Source of the DNA: Osedax fenrisi
Lineage: Eukaryota; Annelida; Polychaeta; Sabellida; Siboglinidae
Assembly: GCA_964019155.1 (NCBI GenBank)
Contig: OZ025245.1
Span: forward strand, 192,501 to 256,500
Direction of reading: 5' to 3'
DNA length: 64,000 nucleotides
Part shown: in pieces, positions 1 to 14,162 of the stretch
Layout of the letters: every line of letters starts with the position of its first letter
Numbering within the stretch: the first letter of the stretch is position 1
Notes under the pieces: generated by a model
Database searches by the model: none
What the model saw: the letters and a program-made list of their open reading frames with translations, nothing else
Told to the model about the DNA's origin: nothing
Made by a program: the position numbers and the translations under genes

Positions 1-156
1 TTACATGTAAATAGTAGGCGATACTTTTTACTATAGTATATATATATAGTATAAATTATATTTTGTAATAAATAATTGGAATATTTCCAATATTTGCTTA
101 TATTTATAATCTAGATTTATATATATATATATATATATATATACAACTATATATAA

Positions 157-231
<75 letters not shown>

Positions 232-735
232 TAATTGTTTGTAACATTTAATAGTATTAAATGTAATTCACATATAAAATTGAACATTTCTTATTTTTTT
301 AAATGAGAAAATTATTGATTCAATCTATAGATTGATTTAATTATATATATATATATGTATATATTTTTCTATAAAAAAAAATATAAGGATATATCATAAA
401 ATACACTTAATTATTATTTTGAATACTATAGTGAATGTAATACAAAAAGTATTTAGAGAAAAATGTATTTAAAGTTATTTAATAATATTATTTATATATT
501 GTGTTAACATTTGTTTTAAATCGATACTTATTATAATATAGCATATTATCGATTTAATAGTTTAACAAGTATACTAAAATATATAGTCATACATTAGGAA
601 ATGTAACATATTCATAATTAACTAATTTGAATAACTTATTTCATATAACAATAATGATAAATAATTATGAAAATCGATAATATATTAACTATTTACGTCC
701 TATATTCAATTATTGATATATATATATATATATAT
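1..735. other. AT-rich non-coding DNA with (TA)n
   Basis: No gene seen. A long (TA)n microsatellite fills about 118-229, and a shorter one lies at 715-735. Confidence 0.8.
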
Positions 736-930
736 AAAGAAGAATATAAGTATATAGTATATACTATATAATATATATTTACTATAGTATAAATAGTAAA
801 TATAAATATTATTCTAATTAATTAAAAAGATATAATTATATCTTTTTTTATATATCAATTAATTGAATACTATATATTTTATAATTATATAACAACGTTT
901 TACTAATATATATGTATATATATATATAAG

Positions 931-963
<33 letters not shown>

Positions 964-1054
964 GTATATATATATAAGTATATATATATATATATATATA
1001 CATATATATATGTATATATATATGTATATATATATAAGTATATATATGTATATA

Positions 1055-1114
<60 letters not shown>

Positions 1115-1288
1115 TATTAGTAAAACGTTGTTATATAATTATAAAATATATAGTATTCAATTAATTGATATATAAAAAAAGATATAATTATATCTTTTTA
1201 ATTAATTAGAATAATATTTATATTTACTATTTATACTATAGTAAATATATATTATATAGTATATACTATATACTTATATTCTTCTTTA
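736..1288. repeat. Long inverted repeat around a TA-rich core
   Basis: Arms of about 176 bp (736-912 and 1111-1288) are reverse complements almost base for base. Landmarks are AACAACGTTTTACTAATATA on the left and TAGTAAAACGTTGTT on the right. The roughly 200-bp core is TA/TG alternating sequence. Without a coding frame it looks like a fold-back element or an inverted duplication. Confidence 0.85.
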
Positions 1289-1739
1289 TAAAATAGCTTG
1301 TATGGTATACCATATGTATACATGTATACCACCATATATATATGCATGCAAATAAATTATTGAAAATTGCACATAATATGTATTATACATATGAATTCGT
1401 ATACAAAAATAGTAATATTTGATGACCTATGTACCCCTTTAATGTACCCCATAAATGTACACTGTACCCCATAAATGTATATTGTACCGCCTAATATGTG
1501 TTAATAACACAATAAAATATATACCTACTTAAATATTATACTTATGTTAATGATTTACATTAATATATTTTAGTGAATATTAATAATATTATATAGATAT
1601 ATTTTGTAAGGAAAATAAATAAACATAAACAGATTAAATTACCTTGATTATATATATATATATATATATATATATAATGTGTGTGTTTGTGTTTTTGTAT
1701 CTATATATAGATCTACCTATAGGTACGTAATGTAACAAT
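1289..1739. other. AT-rich DNA with a TGTACCCC cluster
   Basis: Between 1430 and 1490 the word TGTACCCC/TGTACCGC occurs five times, related to the TGTACCCTAAT repeats near 60 kb. A (TA)n run lies at 1650-1676. No gene seen. Confidence 0.6.
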
Positions 1740-2120
1740 AGTGATGATGAACAATTAAACGATGTAGATTGTTTTAATGTACCCGTATCCCACTCGACCC
1801 TCCGTCGCCCACCCTCCCGCCCACCCGTCGGACAGTCACCCGGTAGGTGATAGATGAACGAGTAGATTATCACAATAGGCTATTGTTGTGGCTCTATTTA
1901 GTAGTGGCGGTGGCTAGTATAGTGGAGGGGAAGATAGGCTGTGAGCTTTGTATACCAGCTAGTATAGCTAGTATAGCTAGTATACCAGCTTTGTATCTAG
2001 CTATAAATGTGATGGGTATGCGATATGTCCAACCTTTATAGAGAAAGCGAGGACATGGATTAATGCCACTAATCACCAGTAGGGGCGCTAGCGTATCTTC
2101 CAAGACCATTGTGGTCAATT
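1740..2120. other. G+C-rich island, unknown
   Basis: This is more complex sequence than its surroundings. It includes a C-rich block (1795-1842, repeated CCACCC and CCGCCC), four GCTAGTATA repeats (1958-1990) and GGGGCGCTAGCG at 2083. Frames of 64-79 codons exist on both strands and none is recognisable. It may be a promoter or an isolated exon; there is no evidence for either. Confidence 0.4.
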
Positions 2121-2164
2121 CACATTATCCCATTATCGCCGTATTGCGCATTCGTGTTTAGTTA

Positions 2165-2510
2165 ATACTATTTAACTATTAGGTGGTCAGTATGTAAAGT
2201 AATCAGTGATAGTGGTTAGATTATAGTTTGATCATCGTCATGATTGTGCTTAACTGATTATAATATGATTACAATCATATTACGATCATTGATAAACAAC
2301 TACATCACATGTTCTTTTATTACCCATTACACTTTTAAATCATTGATATTAATACGATTGTAATCAATATAGTAAACTGATCAAAAACGTTGATTTACAA
2401 TTGTGTAACAGATTAATCTATGTATAATCAGTTTAGTAATATATGTATTAATGTATACATGTATACATGATAGTTAACTGATCACAAATTTAAATCAATG
2501 ATCGTAATCA
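2165..2510. repeat. Word-repeat element, TTAACTGATCA/TGATTACAATCAT
   Basis: Related words AACTGATTA, AACTGATCA, ATCAGTGAT and GATTGTAATCA recur in both orientations about ten times in 350 bp. Ends are not clear. It has the same style as the other word-built elements in the window and no coding capacity. Confidence 0.5.
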
Positions 2511-2533
2511 AATGAATATGTGTATATACATAG

Positions 2534-2606
<73 letters not shown>

Positions 2607-2825
2607 GTATGTAAACGGGTCAATAATTCTTCAATGAATTATGCAGGTATACCTATAGGTATACACTACTTATATGTTGAAAGCAAACAAACAACTAACA
2701 ACTCTCGCAACATTAAATACTGTTTGTATATGTGTTCACAATTTAAATCGTGAGCAAATATTTAGACTTTTCCAATTATTCGATTAATTGAATTCCATGT
2801 GAAAATGTTTTGTAATACAGCTACT

Positions 2826-2856
<31 letters not shown>

Positions 2857-3145
2857 ATAGTATTCATTAGTTGTTTAACATTATATAGTGAACATATGTT
2901 CCATATATACTATATATACATATCTTATTTTATATACATTATTTATAATCAGCATAATTGCAAATTTGAAAATAAAACCATTATGTATTTGTGATACCTA
3001 CCCTTTTATTCAGAATTAACAATATTTATCATATATGTAGTATATTATCCATCACCTCACGTATTACCTAATACATTATCTCCCTCGTTGTATCCTTGCA
3101 TATGCGTATATACGTATACGTTAATATTATATTAATAATATATGC

Positions 3146-3196
<51 letters not shown>

Positions 3197-3610
3197 CCTA
3201 TATATTTAGTTTAGCTTAATCCTCTTAATCCCCTTAAGTTAGTTTAGTTTTATGCTTTTTTCGTTGATTACCCGACCATTGTCGACCACGATAGTAATTA
3301 GTTAACCCTTTAATTGTATATCACGTGCCTTTCATAATTACAATCGTTTAAATAGTAATCCCACTAAGTTTAGTGTAAATATGATTAGGGTATAACCTAA
3401 TAATATATTATTCGTTATTATTTGTGTAGTTTAATTATTTCATATGTTTTGTTTACATTAAATTGTCTTTAATATATTTGTAATATGTACGGCTATGTAT
3501 GTTCAGTATTCTCTATAGGTAATTGTCTGAATAACACAACAGTATATGATTACTTTATTATTAACGCCTAAATCAAATATTAATAATAATTATTATTATA
3601 ATATAATAAT
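2511..3610. other. AT-rich non-coding DNA
   Basis: Contains (TA)n runs at 2539-2596, 2829-2851 and 3150-3195. No gene, RNA or element recognised. Confidence 0.75.
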
Positions 3611-3611
3611 A

Positions 3612-3816
3612 TTTATTTATTGAATCACACATATAATAATAGCTGATACAAATGGACCTCTCAAGAATTCATAGACTTATACATGATATAAATAACTGTG
3701 AGGAGCCCCGGACAATACAAAACAAATAGTAACATTTTTTTTATTGTGTTTTGATTAATCATTTATTAAATTCTTGATAAACACAAGAGAAAAACAAGAA
3801 CTGCCTGGAGTCGAAC
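3612..3816 (-). mobile_element. tRNA-derived SINE, 5'-truncated copy
   Basis: On the minus strand it starts near a B-box-like CGTTCGACTCC and continues with the same body as the better copy near 57.4 kb: TGTTTATCAA, AATCAAAACA, CTTGAGAGGTCCATTTGTAT and the 3' end GATTCAATAAATAAATATT. The A-box half is missing or too diverged to see. Confidence 0.65.
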
Positions 3817-5358
3817 GATTATATTAATGATTTTCACTATTTACCTGGAAACATGACCTCATTACGACACAAGCTATAACTCTGACACTGTAAACAAACG
3901 TGACATGTCATATTGTAATACGTATATTTCAGAGTAGATATCTATAGATAATAAACTATAAGAGTATACTAAATTTACATATATATCGGACATCCGATTA
4001 TATATATATATATAATGTATATATATAATTATCATATAGGTATAACTATTCCCATATATATTGACTGTTCGTTATAAAATCCCTGTTTAGATAAATATAC
4101 GAAATACATGGTGACATGTTCGCATGACCTTGACCTTAACACGAGGAAGAATAGTTATACATGATATATCGAAATTCTGTGGTTATTTCGTACACAATCC
4201 GATAAGGTATATATTTCCTATACATCGCAATATATATATAATGATGATTATGATGATGATAATATTTAATCATAAAAATCGGTATTTAAAATAAGCTGTA
4301 AGGTTAATAATTATAGTTATTATAATACTACAATATATGTATATAAATATAATTATAGATATACAGGGTCATAAGGTTATGTTATGTAATAATGTTACTT
4401 AATAGTAAGTTGCGAAATGTCATATTACGTAATATTATTAATAAGTGATGTAATGCGTATATGACACGATAATGTGAGGAACAATTAATGGATAACGACA
4501 TATTTTCGAAAATTTAATTATAATATATTCTGATCATATAGGTTTGAAAACCTATGAACATTATATGTTTGAAAAACAAATTAAAGCTTTAGTTTGTACT
4601 ACTTATTACTATTTAATAGATATTATACTAGTATATGTTTTACTGATTACTTGATGTATTCAGTGTAACACGTCGAAAGTGAAAGTTTAAACAACAGGGA
4701 AATAGTATATCGTACCACAACATATCATAATATATAACAGTATACTGTCACCACACTAATAGTGAGTCACTATACAATGTAGTATACATACAGAACATAT
4801 GGAAAGTACAGAAGAAACAGCGGGTACTATATTCACTACGAATAGCATTACCTATTAATAAAGGGATACTCGGGTTGTGCAAACTCAATGTAAATAGATA
4901 GGCAGTTTTTCATTGAATCATCGTGAAATATATACAATAGAAACAATCGTACTATCTACTGAAAGCATTACCATAACCTATAGGTAATACACTGTCGTTA
5001 AGGTACTTTATTACGTTATACACTTGTCGGTACTATAGTACTAAAATAATAAATATATGTATTACTTTTATTATTTTATTTTATCTATTATTATCACACT
5101 ATAATAATTTTATATTAAATTAGTGTTAACATAAAACCATCATCATCATCATCAGCATCATCATGTGTATACTATAGTATATCGGTATACAATATTAATG
5201 TTGTGTCCCTTAGGGTTGTGTCCTTAAAGGAAATGTCATATATAACAGTTGTAATATATCGCCCGTTATCTAGTGTTAGAGGACATTGATACTGCATGCT
5301 TGAATGTTGTTGTGGTATTGCATTATGGGCATACGGAAGATTATTGGTACATAATATA
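3817..5358. other. AT-rich non-coding DNA
   Basis: No gene seen. Contains a (TGA)n patch at 4240-4262, an imperfect (CAT)n at 5138-5163 and many short TA palindromes. Confidence 0.75.
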
Positions 5359-6472
5359 TGGGAAAGTAACCTAAACCCAAACCCAACCCAAAATCTAACC
5401 CACCCCGTTAGTATAACGATATAAAAACACGACTATCCCGCCCGACATATCCCTCCCACCCACCCCTAAAGGATTTTTGGTGCGAGCTGCATCTCGCCAT
5501 TCATCGAATTATGATTAATATTGCGGACACTTGCGAAAACTTTAACTTTAAATGACTCATTATTTTTATTAAAAATCACAATATATTACTATCATATGAT
5601 TATAGATATTATTGTGATTTATATTTTAATGTTAACATTTTATTTAATATTTTAATTCCATAGATAACGGTGGTGTCGTATTTGGTACCCATGTCCGAAT
5701 ACGGTCACTCTGTATTATAATAGGGACACCCTGTATACATACTGGTATATATATACCACTAGATAAAATATATATTATTGATGAATCAATCAGAAAAATT
5801 ACAATTACATTATTTATAATTAATTTTATGAACAATTTATCCTAATTTAATTAGTTAATAATTTATATATTTTTATTATTTTTTTAAATAATAATAAAAT
5901 TTAATTATCTAAATAATAAAATTTTAGATTTAGCTTTATTAGTGGTATTAATATTATAACGCACGCGATTTTTATGAAAATCAGAATAGTTCATACGATG
6001 CGCGCTGATTGGTTATAGGGTGCCGTATTAAGACATCTATAGATATCGTTAGATGACTCTATAGAGTGTCCGTATACGGACACATAATATATTATGGACT
6101 TATATGACCTCTAGATATATGCTTATAACTTAATGAATATCTGATAACAAATATAGAAATTATATATATAATTTTAGAATATTTTATTTTGTAATATTAT
6201 AGTGTATTTTATTATATCGATACATTTGTATATTCTTGAGAAGTTTTTAAGTTGACATTTTTTTTCATAAATTTAAAAATGTAATAAAAAAATCAGTTTA
6301 TTGAATATATCAGCAATATTTTGAATAATTAAAAAATAAAAAATACTTTTTTTGACTATTTATATAATTATGAATATTTTATTCATTAACATTTTTTTTG
6401 TAGGATTTATGGTTTCTGAGATACCAAGAGTGTCCATATTCGGGTACTCTCCGTATTCGGTTACTTTCCCCT
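5359..6472. mobile_element. CGAATACGGACAC word family, copy A
   Basis: The right end CCGTATTCGGTTACTTTCCCCT (6451-6472) and the central GGTACCCATGTCCGAATACGG block (5680-5702) match the other copies. The left end GGGAAAGTAACC at 5361 seems separated from the body by a foreign C-rich segment (5375-5515). Internal words recur at 6060-6085 and 6425-6460. No coding frame. Confidence 0.65.
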
Positions 6473-6475
6473 ATA

Positions 6476-7320
6476 TAGGGGAGAGTGCTATAATATCGAC
6501 ATGCACGTAATATCGACACCCTAGAGATCTCCTAAAATATAATTCCAATCAAAAAATAATTAATGTATGAAATGTTAATCAATATAATTCTAATTCATAT
6601 AATTATAATTTTTTTTTAATATTTATATTTCATAATTATAAACAAAAAACTGATTTTTTGTTACGACTCTATATTTATGAAATTTTTGAAGTACAATATC
6701 GATTCTCAATCATTTGAAAATTTATATATTTTAAATATTTTAAATACATCGTATACGATCTATATATAGATCTAATTATATTTTTCAATGTGACGAAAAA
6801 ATTTGGTATTTTTCATAATTTGTTACAAAGTTATTGACGTTTACCTAAGCAACATATATTTTCATAATACCGACATCCTTTAACACATCAGCGTTATTTG
6901 TTTATAATGTGCGTGCGACGCACGCCGTGATTATGATACTATTCATAAATGAATAGACATACCTCATAATATACACATATACTTGGAATTGATTCTACTT
7001 GGAATTAAATAGTATTTCAGAAACTATATTAAACTCCTATGTATGTACAATTTTCGCATTATGGAATTTAAAACTTAATATTTATAATATAATATAAAAT
7101 ATAAAATATTTTCAAAAATTAATTATGGGAAAACAACGTATGAATTGCGTGTGTTAACTAAAAGTAACGCGCCTTTAATTCTGATTGGATAGTGGATATT
7201 AAATAATATATGGTATATCTAAATATCGATATATGTAGGGTGTCGATATTATGTGCCAAGGTATCGGTATTCGAGGCAGTGCCTGTAATATCGACACCCC
7301 TGTTATCTCAGAGTTAAAAA
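6476..7320. mobile_element. Related element with word TATCGACACCC
   Basis: It starts AGGGGAGAGTGCTATAATATCGACA, directly against copy A. Near its right side it carries GTGTCGATATTATGTGCC and AATATCGACACCCCTG. It has the layout and length (about 850 bp) of the CGAATACGGACAC family but a different word. The right border is uncertain. No coding frame. Confidence 0.55.
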
Positions 7321-7849
7321 AACTAAATTAAATTTTAAAATAGCTATTATATGTATATACCTACTTAATACTTATAAATAAAATTTTATTAAGTTATTAT
7401 TTTATTTTGAAACTGGTTTAAAAAATATAAATTGTGGAACCCATACTAACATATTGTTTTATTAAATATGATCCAATCACACTGAGATTTGCAAGTTTTC
7501 TTATTTTTAAGTTATTTGACATGTTCTCCAATACCTCTAATACGTTACCAGTCATGGATATATCCATGGTTATATATATCCATGATATATCCATGGATAT
7601 ATCCATTATAATATATTATAATATAATATATAATATATATTATATTATAATACCTCATATGATCCAACTCTGATAATTTTTCTTTCATTCATTATGTTTA
7701 CCTTTTTGTTTAAGTTCAAATGTTGACACATATAATTTAATCCGCACTTTAAAATATTCATATCCACATGATACTCTTCCTATTTCATTATTTCATAATC
7801 TTGTGTCGTTTATAATATATTTTGTACACACGTTGTTGATAATTCTCTT
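7321..7849. other. AT-rich DNA with ATATCCATGGATAT palindromes
   Basis: At 7553-7602 ATATCCATGG and its complement repeat five times, followed by a TATAATATA palindromic run to 7652. The short frames here come from this repeat. No gene seen. Confidence 0.6.
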
Positions 7850-8330
7850 AATAATACTGGGGCATCTTTTGATATTTTAAAGAATGCAGTAGTTAACCCC
7901 TATAGATTATATGTTTTGAGAAGATTCTGGAAACACATAATCTTGATAAAGAAATATTATCTAATTATAGGCCAATATCACAATTATCTTTATACGTAAA
8001 ATTATGAAACTTTTTTGGCAGAGAAATGAAATGAATATTTATTTAATTTATAATTAATTTATAATTTTAATATTCTTTATCCTAAATATCCTAGAGTTGT
8101 TTCAGAAAATGTAACAATACAGAAATATATATCAATGTGTCTGTCTGGTGATATGAGTGTTAGATACTAACACTACTGTATTATCGCTTAAAAGCGAGAG
8201 TTACTTTTAGATCCGTTTTCAATATTCGATACTATCTAGCATACTTTACTTATGGATCGCTTACAAATTATGGGGATATTTGATATTCTTGTATTATGGT
8301 GTATATATTATTATAGCTTTCCGACATGCA
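7850..8330 (+). pseudogene. Decayed LINE reverse transcriptase fragment
   Basis: Conceptual translation on the plus strand shows EILSNYRPISQLSLYVKL (about 7950-8010), the conserved reverse transcriptase block of CR1/L2/Jockey-type LINEs. Later LLDPFSIFDT and LLMDRLQIMGIFD (about 8195-8300) match the LLDLSAAFDTV...DRL.IGI block that contains the first catalytic Asp. Frames are broken by stops and indels. The copy is dead and truncated at both ends. Confidence 0.75.
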
Positions 8331-8574
8331 ACAGCTATGCTAATATCTACCTCGTAATCTAATACTATAGTAGTATTATTATATAATATATCCTAATACT
8401 ATAGAATAGGTATTACCTACTATAGTATTGTGTATCTTTATAATGATATCTATAGAACTCACCAGACGAAAACTATTGCACTATTAGTTATTTGTAATGT
8501 TATTTTATTTTGTTTTCTTTCACTTTTACTAATCTATCTAAGTTATCTAAACTAGCTAATATTCCTAGGAAATT

Positions 8575-9127
8575 AGCCCTATCGGAGTTAGCCCTATCTG
8601 AATTAACCCTATCTGAATTAGCACTATCTGAATTAGCCCTATCGTAGTTAGCCCTATCTGAATTAACCCTATATGAGTTAACCCTATCGGAGTTATCACT
8701 ATCTGAATTAGCCCTATTTGAATTAGCCCTATTTGAATTAGCCCTATCTGAATTAGCCCTATCGTAGACTACGATTCGTAGTTAGCCCTACGGAGTTAGT
8801 CCTATCTGAATTAGCCCTCTCTGGGTTAGCCCTATCTGAGTTATTCATATCTGAATTAGCCTATCGGAATTAGCTCTATCTAAATTAGCCCTATCGGAGT
8901 TAGCCCTATCTGAATTAGCCCTATCGGAGTTAGCCCTATCTGAATTAGCCCTATCGGAGTTAGTCCTATCTGAATTAGCCCTACATGAGTTAGCCCTATA
9001 TGAATTAGCCCTATCCGAATTAACCCTACCGGAGTTAGCTCTATCTGAATTAGCCCTATCTGAGTTAGCATTATCAGAGTTATCCCTATATGAATTAGCC
9101 CTATCTGAATTAGCCCTATAGGAGCAC
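8575..9127. repeat. 15-bp minisatellite, TTAGCCCTATCTGAA
   Basis: About 36 copies of a 15-mer, in places alternating CGGAG and CTGAA endings so that a 30-bp unit appears. Because 15 is divisible by three, several minus-strand frames stay open (Asp-Arg-Ala-Asn-Ser repeats). They are interrupted and have no start context, so coding is unlikely. Confidence 0.9.
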
Positions 9128-9344
9128 ATCGTCTCTCAATAAAATAAGGTATATATATTCGTATAAGAACTGTATAATTATGAAATAAATTAAAATAAAT
9201 TTAATAAGTCGTACGAAATTACCTCGTATGAAATTACTGGTAACCATGAATCTCATTGGATGAATCTAATGTTATTAAAAATCGTCACCTATTGAATATT
9301 CGTTGCGAATTAATTTAACATCTTAATTTATAAATCCACTTTAA
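9128..9344. other. Short AT-rich spacer
   Basis: Nothing recognisable between the minisatellite and the next element. Confidence 0.6.
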
Positions 9345-10231
9345 TAGAGGAAAGTAACCGAATACGGACAGTACCCGAATACGGACACTCTCGGTATCTC
9401 AGAAACCATAAATCCTACAAAAAAAATTATATTTAATAAAATATTCATAATCATATAAGTAGTCTAAAAAAGTATTTTGTATTCTTTTATAATTCAAAAT
9501 ATTGCTGATATATCCAATAAAGTGATTTTTTTATTACGTTTTTAAATTTATGAAAAAAAATGTCAACTTAAAATCTTCTAAAGAATATACAAATGTATAC
9601 ATATAAAATATAACATTATATTATTAAAAAATAAAGCATTATAAAATTATATATATAATTTCTATATTTGTTATCAAATATTCATTATGTTATAAGCATA
9701 TATCTAGAAACTCTAGATGTCTTAATACGGATACCCTATAACCAATCAGCGCGCAGCACATGAACTATTCTGATATTCATAAAAATCACGTACGTTATAA
9801 TATTAATACCACCAATAGAGATAAATTTAAATTTGTATTATTAAGATACTTAAATTGTATTATTAATTAAAAAATAATAAAAATAAATAAATTATTAACT
9901 AATTAAATTAGAATAAATTGTTCATAAAATTAATTATAAATAATGTAATTGTAGTTTTTCTGATTGATTCATCAATACTAAATAGTCTATCTAGTGGTAT
10001 ATAGGGTGTCCGTATTATAATACTGGGTATTCGGTCCGTATTCGGACATGTGTACCGAATACGGACACCCCCGTTAACTATTGAATTAAAAGATTAAATA
10101 AAATTTTAAAATCACAATAATATCTATATTCATAAATATTAATATATTTTAATTTTTGAATAAAAATAATGAGTCATACAATTTTAAGACCATTTATTGT
10201 TAAAGTGTCCGTATTAGGTTACTTTCTCCTA
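9345..10231. mobile_element. CGAATACGGACAC word family, copy C
   Basis: It begins AGAGGAAAGTAACCGAATACGG and ends GTCCGTATTAGGTTACTTTC. The word occurs at the left end twice, in the centre (10010-10070, both orientations) and at the right end. It runs opposite to copies A, E and F. Non-coding, about 890 bp. Confidence 0.75.
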
Positions 10232-13208
10232 TATGATAACATGGTACAATGTGACATTTTTATAGTGCATATTAAAGAGGAATAAAATATGAGTATGACT
10301 GGTGTCTTCCGATCTTGCAGTTATTTCTTAAGTTCGTAGCATCGTCGCTTCACGACACATCGTGTATTAAATAGAGAATATATGATATGTGTTACTCATT
10401 GGGTACATGTACAGTAAGAGTGGTTATATCGATACATTTTAATGGATATTTACACAAATTTGAGGCTATTTTTATTTTTATAATATATCAAACCAAAAAA
10501 AATGTCAGAATATTTGGACAATTTTTAGGGGGGACGACGTTACGAATTTTTACATTAAAAAAAATAAAAGTTTGGAAATATAGTTTTTATTTAGATATAT
10601 TCAAGATTGTTTTATGAAATTTGTAACATATAAAATAGACTAAGGGAGTAATACAATAAAACTAGTAACATATTTGTTGCTGTTTTTGTTCATATCTTTT
10701 GTTGTCAAAAATATTCAAATTTTTTTTTGTGTGCAAAATTTAATTTTTTTGTTCACAAATGTAATAAACAAATATATATTGACATATATATAAAGAAATA
10801 TATAATTGCATTACAATTTTTATAAATAGTCTGTACTTGATAGTTATATACATATTTATTTTTAAAAATGCAAAATTTTGGACAACTTTTAATATTGTCG
10901 AAAACCATTATATAAATATTTTTATTTTATTTTTGTTAATTTTTAATTATGTGTTGGATATAGAATACATATTCGTTTTTTTAAATATATTTTTCAAAAT
11001 TGTTCTAAATATATTTATATTTTTATATTTTATTTGAAATAGTCATACATTAAAAAAAAATTAAAAAAATGTATATGACTATTTTAATAAATATTACATA
11101 TAAACACTTTACTAGTATATGATATTTATATATAATATAAATATATATAAATAAATTTATATATACATATACATGTATATGTAATATATATTTATATTTG
11201 ATCTAAACATACTAAATCAAACAAAATTACCAGATTTATATGATTAATTAACTTACCTTTAAGATTATCAAATATCAATATATTTACTATTATATTATAA
11301 ATAAATGTAATTAATAATATGAATATTTATTAAAATATATTCGTTATATATTATAAAAATTATAAATATTATAGAGTATACATTACAAAATAAAATAGGA
11401 CTTAGATACATAATGCGGTAATAGTTTTCGTTCCATAAGGGTTATATTAATTAATACTGCAACGTGTCATCGATTAAATAAATAATATAACCGAATAACA
11501 TTGCTAATAGTTTCACTAGAATATCGACCTTTAATTGTTCTTTAATTGTTCTTTTTATAAACTGTCAAAAATATAGCTTTTTATGTATAATTATTGTTAA
11601 TTTATAATAAATATTATAAGAATAATGTTATCGATATATTAGTATGGTATTATATTATAATATAATATACAATATATTATACTATATTATAATATAATAC
11701 TATAAATGTAGTCAAATATACAACTAATAAACATATATTACCATAAAATTAAAAATAAATTTATTCAAACTTTAAACTCGATTTAATCAGAATATTGATT
11801 TTAATATATTTTGAATCTTAGACATTTTTTAGCCCTATCAATAATTATCCAAATTTGATGACATTTTCACAGTATCTTTATTATTATATGTATAATAAAT
11901 TTTAATTAAAATATATTTATTACAAATCTTATAACATTTAAAAATTAAAACAATTACAAAAAAAATAATTTAATTTAGCATCATATTTTGTCTCAACATA
12001 TTTCGGGTTTTAAATTAACCATTTAAAAAAAATTAAGTAACTTATATTGAAATTATATTGGTTAACAATATGAAATTTACAGAATGTAAATCGAATCAAA
12101 ATCTTAGGTGCTGAATAAATTTTTAATACATAAAAAAAAATATCTCCTATATTAATACATTGTATACAAAGCAGCGAATCCCTTTAAAAACGTCTTCGGC
12201 CCCTCTAAATATAAATTTGAAAAAAATACGTTTTCTTGTATCACCATATGTTATCTAATGCACTGATTTTTATATGTATTTTAAGACATAGACCACCCTT
12301 AGCGTACATTATCGTATACTACACCTAATATAGGTGTAGGTGTACGTCGGTACATTGGGTACAGTGTACACCTACATTGGGTAAACGTATATTAAATGTC
12401 GATATATTATAATATGATGCGAGATCACTTTGGTAATTACCAACCGCTATTATATAATATATTACGTAAGGTACAATAGTTCGTATACTCTAGATAACTC
12501 TACGGAGTTCGCGACTATGAATACCTCAGATGAAGATTGATACGACTACCCTTCTATAATGGCCACTTCTATTCATTAATCAGAATCGTGAGGGGGTCGT
12601 CAGTACAAATATATTAATAATAATCATGTGCATTAATTGTCATCATAATGCAATTGTTTTATGTAGGCTGATATTCTAAAAGTGTATATTATAAGTAATA
12701 GGTATATATATATACACATGCACACATAATTATATATAGTATAGTTTTTATACAATAGTTTTATTTAACACAATTTTAGATATAATTGGAATACAAAAAA
12801 TAGGTGCGAGTAAATATAATATGTAATTTAGAAAACTTTTATAATAATATTTAGTTATATAATTAGTACAGTAATCTAAATATAAGGAAATTATATAATG
12901 TATAATATATAATATAACGCTTGAATTATTTTTTTAAATATAAAATATGCAAATATTAAATATTATATGCTTAACATTATTATATGAATTTAATAAATCT
13001 ATATTTGTTATATTTAAAATATATATATTTTATAGGGGAAAATATATGAAATATATATATATATATATATGTATATTCTTGTGTATGTTTATATGTGTAT
13101 ATGTGTGTATTAGTGGGTATTAGACCCATGGGTACACAGTGTGCACACTGTTGGTAATGTATTTTTATTGTATCTATTGTATTTCATTAATTAATACATT
13201 AAAATATA
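10232..13208. other. AT-rich non-coding DNA
   Basis: Frames of 60-76 codons at 10387-10617 and 10837-11037 are Phe/Ile/Lys-rich as expected from composition. A TATAATATA palindrome lies at 11648-11702 and a small GTGTACACCTA-type palindromic patch at 12325-12390. No gene recognised. Confidence 0.7.
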
Positions 13209-14162
13209 TTGGAAAGTCTCCGATTACCGACCCCTACATTATTATTTATAATAACTCATTCAATATTAATATATTTATTTTAAATTTTGTAAATATTGTA
13301 ATATTATAGCAATGAATAATGTGGCTATTTTAAATTTTTGATATAATTATATTTACAAGAATAAACAGGGGGGTTGTAATCGAATACCTGTTCATAATAC
13401 CTACCCCCTTCTCCTATTACCGACTCCCTAAAATAATAGTTGTATAAATAAGTTTAGTATTATAATATCTAATCAACATAGTAGATATTCATAAATATAA
13501 TTAATTATAACATGCACGGAATTATTTGTTATTGAATTAATGTCAATTGTAATATTAAATTTAAATTTAAACTTTATAGTGTATATTATTAATTAATATT
13601 TAGTTATTAATCAATATGTATATTATCGAATGGGATCATGAATCCTTAATATATATCAATGATACACAAACAACTTATGACATATTTTGAAGTAAAATAT
13701 TGATCTATTTTGATTTGATATTATAAATCACATGGGGGTTGGTATTAGGGCAATTTAGTGGGTCGGTATTAGGAAAATGATATGGGTTGCTATAATTAAG
13801 ATATATTGGTTAATAATTATTCAAAATTAATTATTTTTATAATAGTTATAAACATTCATTGATCTACAATATTATGCGAAGTATTACGTTTTATTTTCAT
13901 TAATAAAGTATTTACAATGATTTAAAAAAAGTTATTATTCAAATATTTAAAAAGTAAAAACAGAATATTACATTTTATCAAATAACAATTGTAGGATTGA
14001 ATATTTTGTAAAACAATATACTTCTTCATATGTATCATTAAATTGTTAACAGTTCATGTATATATAATTTTTTGATATCTCTTATATTTAGTGAGATACT
14101 AGAGGGGGTCGGTATTGGTTATTGGTTATTAGGAGAGAGTCGGTAATCGGAGACTTTCCCCT
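13209..14162. mobile_element. Element with word ATTACCGACCCC, copy 1
   Basis: It starts GGAAAGTCTCCGATTACCGA and ends TCGGTAATCGGAGACTTTCC. In the middle, CCTACCCC...ATTACCGACTCC (13400-13430) and GGTCGGTATTAGG (13755-13775) repeat the word in both orientations. No coding frame. It has the same layout as the CGAATACGGACAC family. Confidence 0.75.

Noticed and set aside
8575..9127. CRISPR-like array
   Set aside because: Units are contiguous 15-mers without unique spacers, in a eukaryotic genome.
8845..9129. Minus-strand Asp-Arg-Ala-Asn-Ser repeat protein
   Set aside because: A 15-bp minisatellite keeps several frames open at once; the array contains frame-breaking units and has no start context or conserved flank.
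10387..11037. Two Phe/Ile-rich frames of 66-76 codons
   Set aside because: Composition is what AT-rich random DNA gives, with no domain, signal or splice context.
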